Source: Thysanoteuthis rhombus
Lineage: Eukaryota; Mollusca; Cephalopoda; Oegopsida; Thysanoteuthidae
Assembly: GCA_963457665.1 (NCBI GenBank)
Contig: OY735224.1
Location: 48,224,811-48,288,810, forward strand
Reading direction: 5' to 3'
Length of the DNA stretch: 64,000 nt
In this document: positions 47,291 through 58,664 of the stretch, one piece after another
Position numbering within the stretch: position 1 is the first letter of the stretch
Layout: each line of letters begins with the position of its first letter
Made by a program: the position numbers and the translations under genes
The notes under the pieces: model-generated
What the model saw: the letters and a program-made list of their open reading frames with translations, nothing else
Told to the model about the DNA's origin: nothing
Database searches by the model: none

Positions 47291-49910
47291 AGTGCATTAG
47301 AATATTAATAGTTGATAACATTCGCTCTGAAGCTAAGAAGGCTCCGTCTATACCTTTTCAGGCTTGGTTTTTTACACCTGCAAAATTCAATTATATATGA
47401 TAACTACTTTCGAGACAATTGTTAAAAACCTTGTAAACATACATTGTCAAAGCTAAAAAAGGCTCCATGTATAATTTCTTTTTACTCATATATTATTAAA
47501 GAATGCAAGAAAACTTATTGAAATATTCGATTCAAAGCTAAAAAGGCTCTGTTTATATCTTTTTAGCTTTGCTCTTCATACATATCTATATATTATTTTG
47601 AAAAAAACCTTTCAAACATTAGTTTCAAGGCTAAAAAGGCTCTGTTTATACCCTTCCAGACTTGGTTTTGACACTTTGAAAATTGCATCATATATTATTA
47701 CTACATTGAAGTAAATTGTTAAAAACCTTCAAAACATTGCTATCAAAGCTAAAAAAACTCTGTTTACAGCATTTTAGGCTCAGTTTTGACACTTTGATTA
47801 TATATTATTACTACTTCCTTGGAAAGTGTTGAAAATATTGAAAACATTTGTTTTTAATACTCACTCATATACTATCACTACATGCAAGAAAAGTATTAAA
47901 GACCTTTTAAACATTGGTTCCTAATCTAAAAAGGTTCTGTTTATACCTTTTTAGGCTTGGTTTGGACATTTTGAAAATTCAAGTATGTGTTATAACAGCA
48001 TCGTAAAAATTTCATGAAAAACATTGGAAACATTGGTTTCAAAGATGAAAATGCTTTATTCATACCCTTTTAGGCTTTGTTTATGGTCACTTTTATATTT
48101 CAATAATATATTTTGACTACATTCAGACAAATTGATGAGAAACCTCTAAAACATAGTTTTCAAACCTTAAAAGTCTTGGCTTGGTTTTGACACATATTTA
48201 TCTATTATTACTTCATTCAAGTAAATTGTTCGAAACTTCAAAAATATGGGTTTCAAAGCTAGAAAGGCTCTTTTTATACCCTTTCAGTTATGGTTTTGAC
48301 ACATATTCATCTATTATTACTTCATTGAAGTAAATTGTTTGAAACTTCAAAAATATGGGTTTTAAAGCTAGAAAGGCTCTTTTTATTCCCTTTCAGTTAT
48401 GGTTTTGACACATAATAATCTATTATTACTTCATTCAAGTAAATTATTTGAAAGTTCAAAAATATGGGTTTCAAAGCTAGAAAAGCTCTTTTTATATTCT
48501 TTTCAGTAATCGTTTTGACACATATTCATCCATTATTACTACATTCAATAGAATTGTTATAAAACTTTAAAATAGTGGTTTCAAAGCTGAAAAGTCCCTG
48601 TGTATACCCTTTTCGGTTCGGTTTTCACACTTCCAATGTTCAATCATATCTCATTGATATATTCATGAAAATTATTGAGGAACAATGAAGACATGGATTT
48701 CAGAGCTGAAAAGACTCTGTATATAGCTTTTTGGGGCTTGGTTTTCACCCAGTGCAATCATATATTCTTACTACATTAGAGAAAATTTTTAAAAAAACAA
48801 ACCTTGAAAACATTGGTTTTGGAAGCTAAAAAAGGCTCTGTTTATACCCTCTAGGTCTGCTTTTGGCACTTTCAAGATTCAGTTATACGATAATAATACA
48901 TTGAAAGGAAATTGTCAAAATACCTTTAGACCATTGCTTGAAAAGTTAAAAAGGCTCATTTCATATCTTTCAAGGCTCAGTTTTAACACTTTGAAACTTC
49001 AATCATATATTAGGACTACATTCAAGAAAACTGTTGCAAAACCTTGGAAACACTGGTTTCAAGGCCGAAAAATGCTCTGCTAATACCTTTTTAGGCTTGC
49101 TTTTGACACTTCCAAAGTTCAATCATATCTTTTTGATATATTCATGAAAATTATTGAAAAACCATGAAGACATGGCTTTCAGAGCTGAAAAGACTCTGTT
49201 TATGGCTCTTTTTGGTTTGGTTTTCACACTTACTCTTGTATTGTTATTATGTTCAAGAAAATTGTCAAAACCTTGGGAAAATTAGTTTTCAAGGTAAAAA
49301 AGCTTCGTTTGTAACCTTTTCAGGTTAGGTCTTGACTCTTACTTATGTATTATCACTGCATCCGAGACATTGGTTTCCAAAGTTAAGAATTCCTGTTTAC
49401 ACCTTTTTATGCTTGGTTTAGACATTTTGAAAATACAATCATATATCATTACTGCATGAAAGAAAATTGTAGAAAAATCTTGGAAGCATTGCTTTTCAAA
49501 GCTAAAAAGGCTCTGTTCATACCTTTTTAGGCTGGGCTTTGCCACTTCTCATATATCATTACGTTTGGGAGAATTGTTAGAAAAAAACCGCACATTGTTT
49601 TCAAAGCTGTTTACAACGTTTCGGGCTCAGCTGTGACACTTTGAGAATTCAATCATATCAGATTGATACATTCATGGAACTTATTGAAAAACCTTGAAAA
49701 CATTGGTTTCAAAGCTAAAAAGGCTCTATTTACAAGCTCTTCATCTTGGTTTTGATCCTCCAACCCATATATTATAACTACATTCAAGATTATTGATAAA
49801 AACCTTGAAAACATTGCTTTCAAATCTTAGAAGGCTCTGCTTTTGATATTTCAATAGTCTAGCATACATTATTTTTCAATACAAGACATTTGTTGAAAAT
49901 CCTTGAAAAC
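47290..49910. repeat. Degenerate S107 satellite array
   Basis: Units of about 100-110 bp share 'gctaaaaaggctctgttta', 'tttaggcttggttttgac', 'ttcaatcatatattatta', 'ctacattcaagaaaattg' and 'aaccttgaaaacattgg', with high divergence between units. It is interrupted at 49,911 by PLE-3 and resumes at 52,864. Confidence 0.85.
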
Positions 49911-49924
49911 ATATATTGCACAAC

Positions 49925-49957
49925 GTTTCGGCCGTTGCACTCTACGGCCTTCGTCAG
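49925..49957 (-). ncRNA. Hammerhead-like core in inverted terminal piece of PLE-3
   Basis: On the minus strand CTGACGA (49,957-49,951), a perfect GGCCGT/ACGGCC stem and GAAAC (49,929-49,925), followed by GTTGTG. One extra A lies between the core and the stem. Confidence 0.5.
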
Positions 49958-50034
49958 GTATCATCTGGGAGATTTTGGGGAAGTAACGAACCGAACCCTT
50001 TATTTATCCGACCAGGGGTATAACATCAAAAATA

Positions 50035-50393
50035 ATAACATCAAAAAAAAAAAAAAAAAAATCTGTCACCTGAGGTTTAAGGTTACTAAAAATTAGCACT
50101 GGTTGTCCACATGAACACATAGCGCAGTGGTTACAGCATCAGACAAATTACTGTTAAGTAATCTGATGGATCTAGGTTCAATCATAGTGTGAGACCGTAT
50201 AACAATACTACTAAGGCTAAAAGAGGGGAGTACGGTCAATATACCCCCGTCGGATAAATAAAGGGTTCGATTCGTTACTTCCCAAAAATCACCACCTCAT
50301 ACCTGACGAAGGCCGTAGAGTGTAACGGCCGAAACGGATGGTCCAAATATCAATAGAAATAATAATACCTCATCTCAAAAATTCCGAGATATA
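50035..50393 (+). repeat. 5' LTR-like repeat of PLE-3
   Basis: Direct repeat with 52,470-52,848: 'aacatcaaaaaaaaaa', 'ttactaaaaattagcactgg', 'tagcgcagtggttacagc', 'ataaataaagggttcg', 'acctcatctcaaaaattcc'. The part near 50,235-50,335 is also present inverted at 49,924-50,010. Confidence 0.9.
50303..50335 (+). ncRNA. Hammerhead-like core in 5' LTR-like repeat of PLE-3
   Basis: CTGACGA, stem GGCCGT/ACGGCC, GAAAC. A nearby G-T-C offers a possible cleavage triplet, but helix I complementarity is not evident, so activity is uncertain. Confidence 0.55.
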
Positions 50394-50459
50394 CTTACTA
50401 ATCGGTACGAGTCGAACGTCTCCACCAAAAACTGGCTAGAACGTCGAATCACCTGACAT

Positions 50460-52400
50460 TCCTAATGACAAAACCCCCGGCACGATCGAAGCGAGCTCAA
50501 CTGGCTCAACTAGGTCATGCCCTACTACGAGAGAGAATATGCCACAACAGATGGAGAAAAAAGCAGCTACAGGATGAGATCGTTACTCGAAAGCAAGCGC
50601 TCCTACACCTAGACAGTATTAGAATCGAGAACTGTCACCAAAAATCCTATATGACCGAAACAAGGAAGCTAGCAAAGCTGAAAGAACAATGCTTAAAGTC
50701 CAAAGATCAACTTGAGTCAACGGATACTATCAAACTCTGAAGAATCTATACTAAATAAAGCTCTCAACTTCGCAATCCCGAATCACCAATCGAGGCAGCA
50801 GCCTTGAATAAGATGAGACAGGCCTCTGAGCCCAATATAAAAAAGGAGGAATGGGCGGCCATCAAGACCCTTTGGAGTGACACAAGCATAGTCATACTGC
50901 CAGCAGATAAGGGAAACGCAACTGTGCTAATGGACAAGCTAGCGTACAGTGAAAAGTTGGCCAACATAATTGAGGAGGGTGGCAAGTTAAAAAGAGATCC
51001 AACTCTGAAAACCGAGAGGAAGCTGTCGCAGATCCTAAGCAAGAACAAGGATCATTTCCCCCAGACAGACAGTTAACTCAAAGATATAGTAAGTCACCAC
51101 ATATGTATGGCCTCCCAAAGATTCACAAGGTAGGTACTCCATTACGACCTATAGTAAGCTGTCGGGGCTCAGCATGCCATCAACTGAGCATGTACCTGGT
51201 GAGTATAATCAACCCGCTGGTGGGTAAGACCTCATCCTATGTGAAGAACTCAGCTGACTTCGTAGAAAAACTCTGAGGGGCACCAATTCAAACACAACGA
51301 ATGTTGAGCCTAGACGTGGTGAGTCTCTTCACACGAGTTCCTACATCCGAAGCACTATCAGTAGTTAGGGATAAATTAGGTTCAGATCCCACATTGGATG
51401 AACGTACCGGCATCCCCCTTAACAACCTAATGGAAATGTTGACTTTCTGCATAGAAGCAACATACTTCCAACTGGGGAATGAGATGTACCAACAGGAGGA
51501 AGGCTTAGCTATGGGATCACCGCTATCACCAGTGATGGCAAATATACACATGGAGTACTTTGAAGAATTGGCCTTAGGAATATCACCACTAAGGCCAAGC
51601 ATGTGGCTTAGATATGTAGATGACACCTTCGTACTATGGGCACATCTTGGAGACCCACAGTTACTACTTGACCATGTGAACTCAATCAGAGCTTCTATAC
51701 AGTTCACAATGGAAAAGGAGAGTAACAATAAATTAGCCTTCCTGGATGTACTAGTAACAAGATCAGAACAAGGTTTCAATACATCTGTGTATCGTAAGTC
51801 GACGTTCACTGGTCGATATCTCAACTTCGCCTCTAACCATCCATACAGCATTAAAAAAGGGATCGTCCGATGCTTACAGCACCGAGCAAAGTTAATAAGT
51901 AGCAATTCTAACACATACCTCTGCGAGATGCATAATTTAAGCAAGAATCTCCAGAAAAATGGTTATCCCAAAGGCTTAACTGTCACCACTAGTGAAAGGA
52001 GAGTGACAGAGGAGGAGGATGGCAATCATAAACCAACAACAGTCTGTCTTTCCTACCTTAAGAATGTGTCTCAGAGGATCTGCACCCCAGATAATATCTG
52101 GGCCGTATTCAGAAGCAGATCAACGCTACGCAGCTACCTCTCCCGCACCAAACCACCCACTGAGTTATCGAACACTAAAAACTAGGTATACTCAATACCG
52201 TGCAGCTGTGGGCACGAATACACAGGTGAAACATGTCGCCCCTTGAAGGATCGGGTGGAAGAACACCGAAAAGCGGTGAGTAAAGATGAAACCAATAAAT
52301 CGGGTACAGCTGACCATGTGTGGAAAGAACAAGGTTGAGATAATTGATCAGGAAGAACACTGGAAAATTCGTAAATCGAAAGAGTCGGCCCATATGCTAG
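50460..52400 (+). pseudogene. PLE-3 reverse transcriptase and GIY-YIG coding region
   Basis: The N-terminal part shows PLE motifs SIVILPADKGNATVLMD (about 50,884-50,935) and a decayed YGLPKIHK region. From 51,301 comes MLSLDVVSLFTRVPT, then EGLAMGSPLSPVMANIHMEY, the RT catalytic box RYVDDTF (about 51,610-51,630), FLDVLV, and VYRKSTFTGRYLNF. Near 52,185-52,290 follows a GIY-YIG start (VYSIPCSCGHEYTGETCRPL, with EEHRKAV). These are the hallmarks of Penelope/Poseidon polyproteins, which reverse-transcribe the element at a nicked target. The region is a fossil, interrupted several times; the RT core itself is a long open stretch. Confidence 0.85.
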
Positions 52401-52542
52401 GCAAGCAAAACTGTCTGAGTAATCCTAGCATTGAAATGGGAACCTCTAATAATGAAAGACAGAAAACAATAACATCAAAAAAAAAAAAAAATCCGTCACC
52501 TAAGGTTTGAGGTTACTAAAAATTAGCACTGGTTGTCCACAT

Positions 52543-52622
52543 GGACACATAGCGCAGTGGTTACAGCATCAGACAAATTACTGTTAAGTAATCTGATGGT
52601 TCTAGGTTCGATCATAGTGTGA
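52543..52622 (+). promoter_or_regulatory. tRNA-like (Pol III type) segment inside PLE-3 repeat
   Basis: A-box match 'tagcgcagtgg' (52,550-52,560) and B-box-like 'ggttcgatcat' (52,605-52,615) lie at tRNA spacing, with an ATCAGA/TCTGAT stem between them. The 5' copy has the same at 50,120-50,185. It suggests a tRNA-derived internal promoter captured in the repeat. Confidence 0.5.
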
Positions 52623-52734
52623 GACAGTATAACAATACTGCTAACGCTAAAAGAGGGGAGTACGGTCAATATACCCCTGTCGGATAAATAAAGGGTTCGG
52701 TTCGTTACTTCCCAAAAATCATCCCAGATTATAA

Positions 52735-52767
52735 CTGACGAAGACCGTAGAGTGCAACGGCCAAAAC
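52735..52767 (+). ncRNA. Hammerhead-like core in 3' LTR-like repeat of PLE-3
   Basis: The same motif as at 50,303, in a more diverged form in this copy, followed by a GTA triplet at 52,771-52,773. Confidence 0.45.
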
Positions 52768-52863
52768 TTTGTATGAAAAACAACAAAGATGAGGATGGTC
52801 CGAATATCAATAGAAATAATAATAATACCTCATCTCAAAAATTCCAATATATATATTGCACAA

Positions 52864-53300
52864 TTTATATGATTTTGAGCTTGATTTTAACACTCTCAAT
52901 ATTCAATCATACAATATAACTGTATTGAAGAAAATTGTTGTAAAACTTTGAAAATATTCTTTTCAAAAGATAAAAGATAAAAATCCTTTAAAACATTGGT
53001 TCGTAAACTTGAAGTGTCTTTATTATGCTTATTTGAGTGGGCTTTCTCGTTTTTTTTTTCAATATTATAATATGCAGAAAAATTCTCGAAACTAAATATT
53101 CAAAACATCTCTTCAAATGTTGGTTCCAAATTCAAACTGTCTTCATTATTCGAATTTAGGTTATTTTAAAAATGAATTTGAATCAAATTACATAGAAATA
53201 CTACAGCTCTAACAGTTTAAAACACTCTTGAAAATATCAATGTGAATTGTCGTTAAAAAACCATTTTGCCTGGTATTTAAAAAAAAAGTTTGATTACTTA
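52864..53300. repeat. S107 array, continuation after PLE-3
   Basis: Resumes with 'gagcttgattttaacactc' and 'ttcaatcatac', then degenerates. No gene. Confidence 0.7.
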
Positions 53301-53820
53301 GGCTATTTCCAGCGTCTCCTTTACAATCTATGGAATAATGTGTAATCATCATCATCACCATCATCTATGGGATAACGTGTAATCATCATCATCACCATCA
53401 TCTATGGAATAACGTGTAATCATCATCATCATCATCATCTATGTAATAACGTGTAATCATCATCATCATCATCATCTATGGAAAAACGCGTAATATCATC
53501 ATCATCATCATCTATGTAATAACGTGTAATCGTCGTCGTCGTCGTGGTCGTCGTCGTAGCATCATCATCATCATCATCATCATCCCCGCTAAAAACACTT
53601 TTTCACTCATTCTGAACTTTCTGTTATTTTGACACCAGATCTTTCACAAAGTTGCATTTTATTTTTTATTCATTATGATAACATTCATAGAGGCCAAACC
53701 GGTGACTGAAAGGCATGAAATTGGATTCCCTGTCATAGAAGCGTACGTTCGGCCAGACAGTGTGCGTGTGTGTGTGTGGATTTTCGGAGCTCATCGTTCA
53801 CTGATGAAACACTGTTTTTG
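53300..53820 (+). repeat. Dispersed repeat module A, copy 4, with 37-bp (ATC)-rich minisatellite
   Basis: About five 37-bp units ('tgtaatcatcatcatcacca', 'tcatctatgg(g/a)ataacg') lie at 53,340-53,530, followed by (GTC)n and (ATC)n. The module landmarks follow ('ggattccctgtcatag', 'aagcgtacgttcggcc', 'gatgaaacac'), truncated at 53,820. Confidence 0.8.
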
Positions 53821-54520
53821 AAACTTTGAAACATTGTTTTTCAAGGTAAAAAAAGCTATGTTTATATCTTTCTAGGCTTGCTTTTCTCACTTACTAATAG
53901 ATTAATTAATACATCAAAGAGAATAGTTAAGAACCTTTAAAACATTACTTTCAAAGCTGTTTATACCTTTTCAGCCTCGCTTTTTACACTTTAAAATTCA
54001 ATCGTTTATTATTGATAGATTCATGAAAATTATCAAAAAACTTTCAAGACATTGGTGTCAAAGCTAAGAAAACTTTCTTTATACCATTTTAGCTTTGGTT
54101 TCTACATTTTCAAAATCCAATTTTATATTATTACTACATTATTTAGAATTGTTAAAAAAACTTTAAAACCTTGTTTTCAAAGCTAAAAAGGCCCTGCTTA
54201 TATCTTTATATACTAAATTAAGAAAAGAAATATTAAAAACCTCCAAATCATTGGTTTATGAGCTTGAAATATCCTTATTACACTTATTTGAGTTGATTTT
54301 CACATTTTTCCCTATTAAAATATGTAGAAATATTGTAGCACAAGAAATTTAAAACATCCTTTCAAACGTAGGTTCCAAAAGTGAAAAGTTATTTTCACAA
54401 TGAATTTGAATCATATTAAGGAGAAATACTAGAGAAATAAAAGTTTGAAACACTTTTGAAATTATCAACGTAATTCGTGATTAAAAAAATAAATTATTTC
54501 AGCTGGTATTTGAAAAAGAA
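53820..54520. repeat. Degenerate S107 units
   Basis: Units with 'aaaaagctatgtttatatc', 'taggcttgcttttctcac' and 'attgttaaaaaaactttaaa'. Highly diverged, no gene. Confidence 0.7.
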
Positions 54521-55934
54521 AAGTTTTATTGATTTGGCAATTTCCATTGTCTCCTCAACAATCTATTGAAGGAATTGAATAATTATGTAATAATAATAAT
54601 CATCATCATCATTGTAGTAGGGAAATAATTACTAATATTACTAGTACTACATTAGTAAAACTAGTAATTATATCCCACGCACCCCCCAAAAGCTTTCTGT
54701 TATTTTTACACCAAATCTTTCAAAAATTAGCATTTCTTTTATTCATTATGCTAACATTCATAGAGGCCAAACCGGTGAATGAAACTTGTTTTTTTCTATT
54801 ATTAATAATCTCATTCCACACCAAACTCGTCTCTATAACGTGGCTGCTTTTCAAGAGAATCTCTTGTTTTTCTCGTTATGTTAAACGCTTAGGATTTGAA
54901 AGGTTCAAATAGCTTTCAAGGGAGATAAGCGATCAAGAGTATTTCAGAGTTACCGTTCTTGTCGACAACTTTTTCTTTTCACTTTCACTATCTTTCATCC
55001 ACGTCTCGATATTTGTTGGGCTGTTTGGATATTTTGATAATTCAAAAACCTTTCTAGCTATTATCAATATGTCAGTGAATATTTAGATATTCATCTAAAG
55101 ATATCTATGTTGTTAAGTTTGTTTTAAAACTTTTATATTATTACTACATTCAAGAAAGTTGAATATCCTTTTAGGCTTTTCAGAGTTACCTACGATGATG
55201 ATGATGATGGTGGTGGTGGTGGTGGTGAAGAAGACGAAGAAGGAGAGGGAGAAGAAGAAGAAGGAAACTTTTTTACAAATTTGGTAATTTCCAATATTTT
55301 TGCACTATATCTTTCAGAACTTACATTTGTCATTCATTTTTAAATTGTTTTAAGGTCACAACAGTCTTGAAAAAGCCCAAAATGGGATTCCCTGTCATAG
55401 AAGCGTAAACTCAGCCTGAAGGTGTATGTTGGGACAGGGAAGGAGGGGGGGTCGTGGTTCATCATTGACTGATGAAACACTGACTTATCTTTGAACTCTT
55501 GTAGGAAACAAAACAACTTTGAATCGGGGTCAAACTCCAGGGAAAAGGCTAAACGCAGATCTCATCCATTATTCCCTTTTATTCTTACATTTGGAGGTAG
55601 GGGGGAAGATTCAAAGTTGAATTTTGTTTTCGAAGTATACGCTTCTAAATCATTGTACAATGATTATAAAGGATTGTTAAAAAAAAAGAAAGAAAATTGC
55701 TTGTGAATTTTATTTGAGCATTGTAAGAGAGTTCAGTAATTCAATATCTAATAAATACCAAAGAGTCATTGGGAAGTGATTTCTGATAAAATGATATTTT
55801 CATTTCTCCAAATCACTGCATCGAATTAATATGAAAATAATGAAAATAATGAAACATTTGTTGACGATAGTTTTTTTTAGTCTCATTGAAGTAATGATTG
55901 AAAAAATATCAGTCATGATATCATCGTCATCTTT

Positions 55935-57260
55935 ATCCGTCTTGAAGAGACCATTGTAAATATCAGTCTTAAAGGCTTCCTGGAAACAAAATGAAGTCTC
56001 ACAGACTCTTTTTCAGGTTCAATTTCACTGGCTTCCTCCCGAAAACGTAGAGAGTATTGAAGATACCATTGTGAATATCAGTCTTGAAGGCTTCCTCATA
56101 ACAAAATAAAGTTTCACAGACTATTTTCAGGTTCAATTTCACTGGCTTACCGAAAACAAAAAAAATCTTGAAAAGACCATCGTGAATATTAGTTTTAAAA
56201 GCTCCCTTGAACAATATAAAGTCTCACTGACTATTTTCAGGTTCAATTTCACTGGCTTCTTCCCGAAAAGGAAAAGAGTCTTGAAGACACCATTGTGAAT
56301 TTCAATCTCATAGACTTTCCAAAGACAGAATAACGTCTCACAGACTATTTTTCAGGTTCAATTTCACTGGCTTCCTCCCGAAAACGTAGAGAGTATTGAA
56401 GATACCATTGTGAATATGAGTCTTGAAGGCTTCCTCGAAACAAAATAAAGTTTCACAGACTATTTTCAGGTTCAATTTCACTGTTTTCCTCCCAAAGAGA
56501 AAAAAGTCTTCAAGAGAGCATGGTGAATATCAGTCTGATGTACTTCCCAAAATGAAATGAAGTCTCTCAGACTATTTTCAGGTTTAATTTCACTGGCTTC
56601 TTCTTGAAAATGAAAAGAGTCTCGAATAGACCATTGTGAATATCAACCTTAAGTTTCCTGGGAGCAAGATTCTTGAAGACACCATTGTGAATATCAAACT
56701 TAAAGGCTCATTGGAAACAGAATAAAGTCTCACAGACTATTTTCAGGTTCAGTTTCACTGTTTTCCTCCCAAAGAGAAAAAAGTCTTCAAGAGACCATGG
56801 TGAATATCAGTCTGATGTACTTCCCAAAATGAAATGAAGTCTCTCAGACTATTATCAGGTTTAATTTCACTGGCTTCTTCTTGAAAATGAAAAGAGTCTC
56901 GAATAGACCATTGTGAATATCAACCTTAAGTTTCCTGGGAGCAAAATAAAGTCTTACAGACTATTTTTAGGTTCAATTTCACTGGCTTCTTCCCGAAAAC
57001 GATAAGAGTTTTGAAGATACCATTGTTAATATCAGTCATAAGGGCTTCCTGGAAAATGAAATAAAGTCTAACAGACTATTTTCAGGATCAATTTCACTGG
57101 TTTCCTCCCACAAAATGAAAAGAGTTTTGAAGAGACCATCGTGAATATCAGTGTCACAGGTTCCCATCGTCAGTTTTAATCTGACAGGCTTCCTGAAAAT
57201 GAAATAAACTCCCATAGAATATTGCCAGGCTCAATACAGCAGGCTACTCGAAAACGTATT
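55935..57260. repeat. S114 satellite array (about 11-12 units)
   Basis: The same unit as the main array, '(t/g)aagagaccattgtgaat' type. A local duplication of about 285 bp is visible ('aaagagaaaaaagtcttcaa' at about 56,494 and 56,772). It lies 3' of the TMH fragment on the minus strand. Confidence 0.9.
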
Positions 57261-57289
57261 TTCAAGTCAAGATTCACATTTTTCAGGAA

Positions 57290-57429
57290 AAAAACTCAAG
57301 CACGCCCATGGTTCAATATTGGTGTAAAATGCAAATACACCCGCCTCTATGATGAAGGGGGTATTGGCCACTTCGACGGTCTCTGATGCTGCAGATGGTT
57401 TGGTTGGCTGGCTTCTTTTGTTGCTCATG
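57290..57429 (-). pseudogene. TMH family copy with large internal deletion
   Basis: The first codons (ATG at 57,429-57,427; MSNKRSQPTKPSAAS, then NTPFIIEAG) join directly to the last codons and 3' flank ('ccatggttcaatattgg' matches 4,251-4,267). About 450 bp, including both helices, are missing. Non-functional. Confidence 0.8.
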
Positions 57430-57705
57430 TTGGACCGTTTTTCTTGATATGATATATTCAGCTGATTTTTGTTAACTGCTATTGAATTTGTTTTGAAAAG
57501 ACAAAAACTGGGTTCAATGCAATTTTAACAGTAAATGAAAGCAATCTGTATACTATTGTTGATAAAACAAGAATTTTGCACATTTCCTTCCGATACGGCA
57601 GAACATTAAGATGACGTTAAGTTGTCATGATGAGAACGTTTACCGATCATATGGAAATAAGCTTGACCATATTTGGAAACGTTTTCATTGATTATATTTC
57701 ATAGC
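57430..57705 (-). promoter_or_regulatory. Conserved upstream block of TMH fragment
   Basis: Homologous to 4,770-5,040. It ends at 'catagctatg', where a (ATG)n and an RTE 3' end follow at 57,710. Confidence 0.5.
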
Positions 57706-57739
57706 TATGTCATGATGATGATGATCATCATCATTATCA

Positions 57740-58100
57740 TCAGTCTTTTAGTATCAGTCGTTTGACATGGACTTTCCCCAGGATTTGCAACACTTCTCTA
57801 TCATGGGCGTCACGGAGCCAGTAGTTCCTGAACTTGTCTAGCGCGTCTTTCCATCGAACATTTTTCCGGCCTCGGTTGCATATGTGGTGTCGGAGGATCC
57901 ATGTTGTGAGTCTTGATCTCCATCGATTGTCTGCCATTCTTGCAAGATGGCCAGCCCACTGCCATTTGAGATTTTTCATAGATTCTATGATGTCTCCAAG
58001 TCTTGTCTTTTCCCGGATGTACTGTGTTGTTTTGTGGTCTCTCCATGTGAGGCCCAGCATTATTCTTTCATGTGCACGTTGCATGGTTCCCACGTCTATG
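57740..58100 (-). mobile_element. RTE LINE 3' end fused to TMH fragment
   Basis: The minus strand reads VAITPFIIDVG from the TMH gene, then TMQRAHERIMLGLTWRDHKT of RTE ORF2, WQWAGHLARMADNRW and RNYWLRDAHD to a stop, in one open frame of about 130 codons. An (ATG)n tail (57,713-57,740) ends the LINE as is usual for RTE 3' ends. The RT core is absent. A chimera by recombination, probably not expressed. Confidence 0.8.
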
Positions 58101-58134
58101 ATGAAAGGGGTAATGGCCACTTTTGAGAAAATAT

Positions 58135-58664
58135 TCAAAGCCTCTCAATGTTCAAATTTTGGTGGCAAAGATAAACCAATATAGAATACATAGCCAGCAT
58201 ACATATAATTTCAGAAATCACGACATATATAGTAGCTGCAATGGCCAAAACTATACCTAATGTCAATGTAATGACAATCAAAAATGCCAAGGCAATAAGT
58301 AGAAGGCGATGCTTTAGCTTCATCCTCTGGTTCACTGCAGAAGTATTGCTAGGCAATATTGGTCGAGGAAGATGAACCCGATTAGCTGTTGCTATGGTAG
58401 GTGTCGAAGCTTCCTCAATCCTAGGTGATAATTGACCGAAGTTCACCCGGTAAGTAGGAGCCTCTACCATCGGTAGAGCAGTACCAACGGATGTTGAGGC
58501 TCCCTCTATGCCTGGCAACGGTCTCTCAATATCCAGCGTGCACATTGGAGGACTCATAGCGATGGGTGGGTCCTCACCCACCTCTATGATGAAGGGGTAA
58601 CGGCCACTACGATTGTCTCTGATGCTGCGGATGGTTCGGTTGGCTGGCTTCTTTTGTTGCTCAT
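58135..58664 (-). pseudogene. TMH family membrane protein, subtype II, single frameshift
   Basis: An ATG at 58,664-58,662 gives MSNKRSQPTEPSAASETI, but one C is missing in the run that other copies read as ACCCCCTTC (near 58,597), leading to an early stop. From the next part the frame is open to 58,135 over about 148 codons: CTLDIERPLPGIEGA, SPRIEEASTPTIATA, basic RMKLKHR, helix 1 (LLLIALAFLIVITLTLGIVL), helix 2 (YVVISEIICMLAMYSILVYL), ending CHQNLNIERL. This is the copy most similar to the open gene at 30.5 kb. A sequencing error could mimic the single-base loss. Confidence 0.75.

Larger units (their letters stand above)
52470..52848 (+). repeat. 3' LTR-like repeat of PLE-3
   Basis: Partner of 50,035-50,393, followed directly by the 13-bp target-site duplication. 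Confidence 0.9.
49911..52863 (+). mobile_element. Penelope-like element (PLE-3), near full length, with target-site duplication
   Basis: A 13-bp target-site duplication 'atatattgcacaa' lies at 49,911-49,923 and 52,851-52,863, so the element is 49,924-52,850. It is inserted into the S107 array. Its parts are an inverted terminal piece at the 5' edge (49,924-50,010), a 5' LTR-like repeat (about 50,035-50,393), an RT-GIY-YIG coding region (about 50,460-52,400) and a 3' LTR-like repeat (about 52,470-52,848). This arrangement of pseudo-LTRs plus an inverted fragment is characteristic of Penelope/Poseidon elements. The coding region is broken in a handful of places. The divergence between repeats suggests moderate age. 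Confidence 0.9.
54520..57705 (+). repeat. Third, partial copy of the inverted-duplication module
   Basis: A truncated module A start (54,520-54,785) joins at 54,786 to sequence matching 1,660-2,040, then 55,195-55,920 (module A, matching 2,440-3,090), then S114 units, a deleted TMH copy and the TMH upstream block. The RTE fragment and the 2,100-2,400 segment are missing. Orientation is the same as the left arm. Confidence 0.85.

Noticed and set aside
49924-52850. LTR retrotransposon or endogenous retrovirus
   Set aside because: The terminal repeats belong to a Penelope-like element: Penelope-type RT motifs, a GIY-YIG tail and an inverted terminal piece. No gag, protease, integrase or envelope is seen anywhere in the window.
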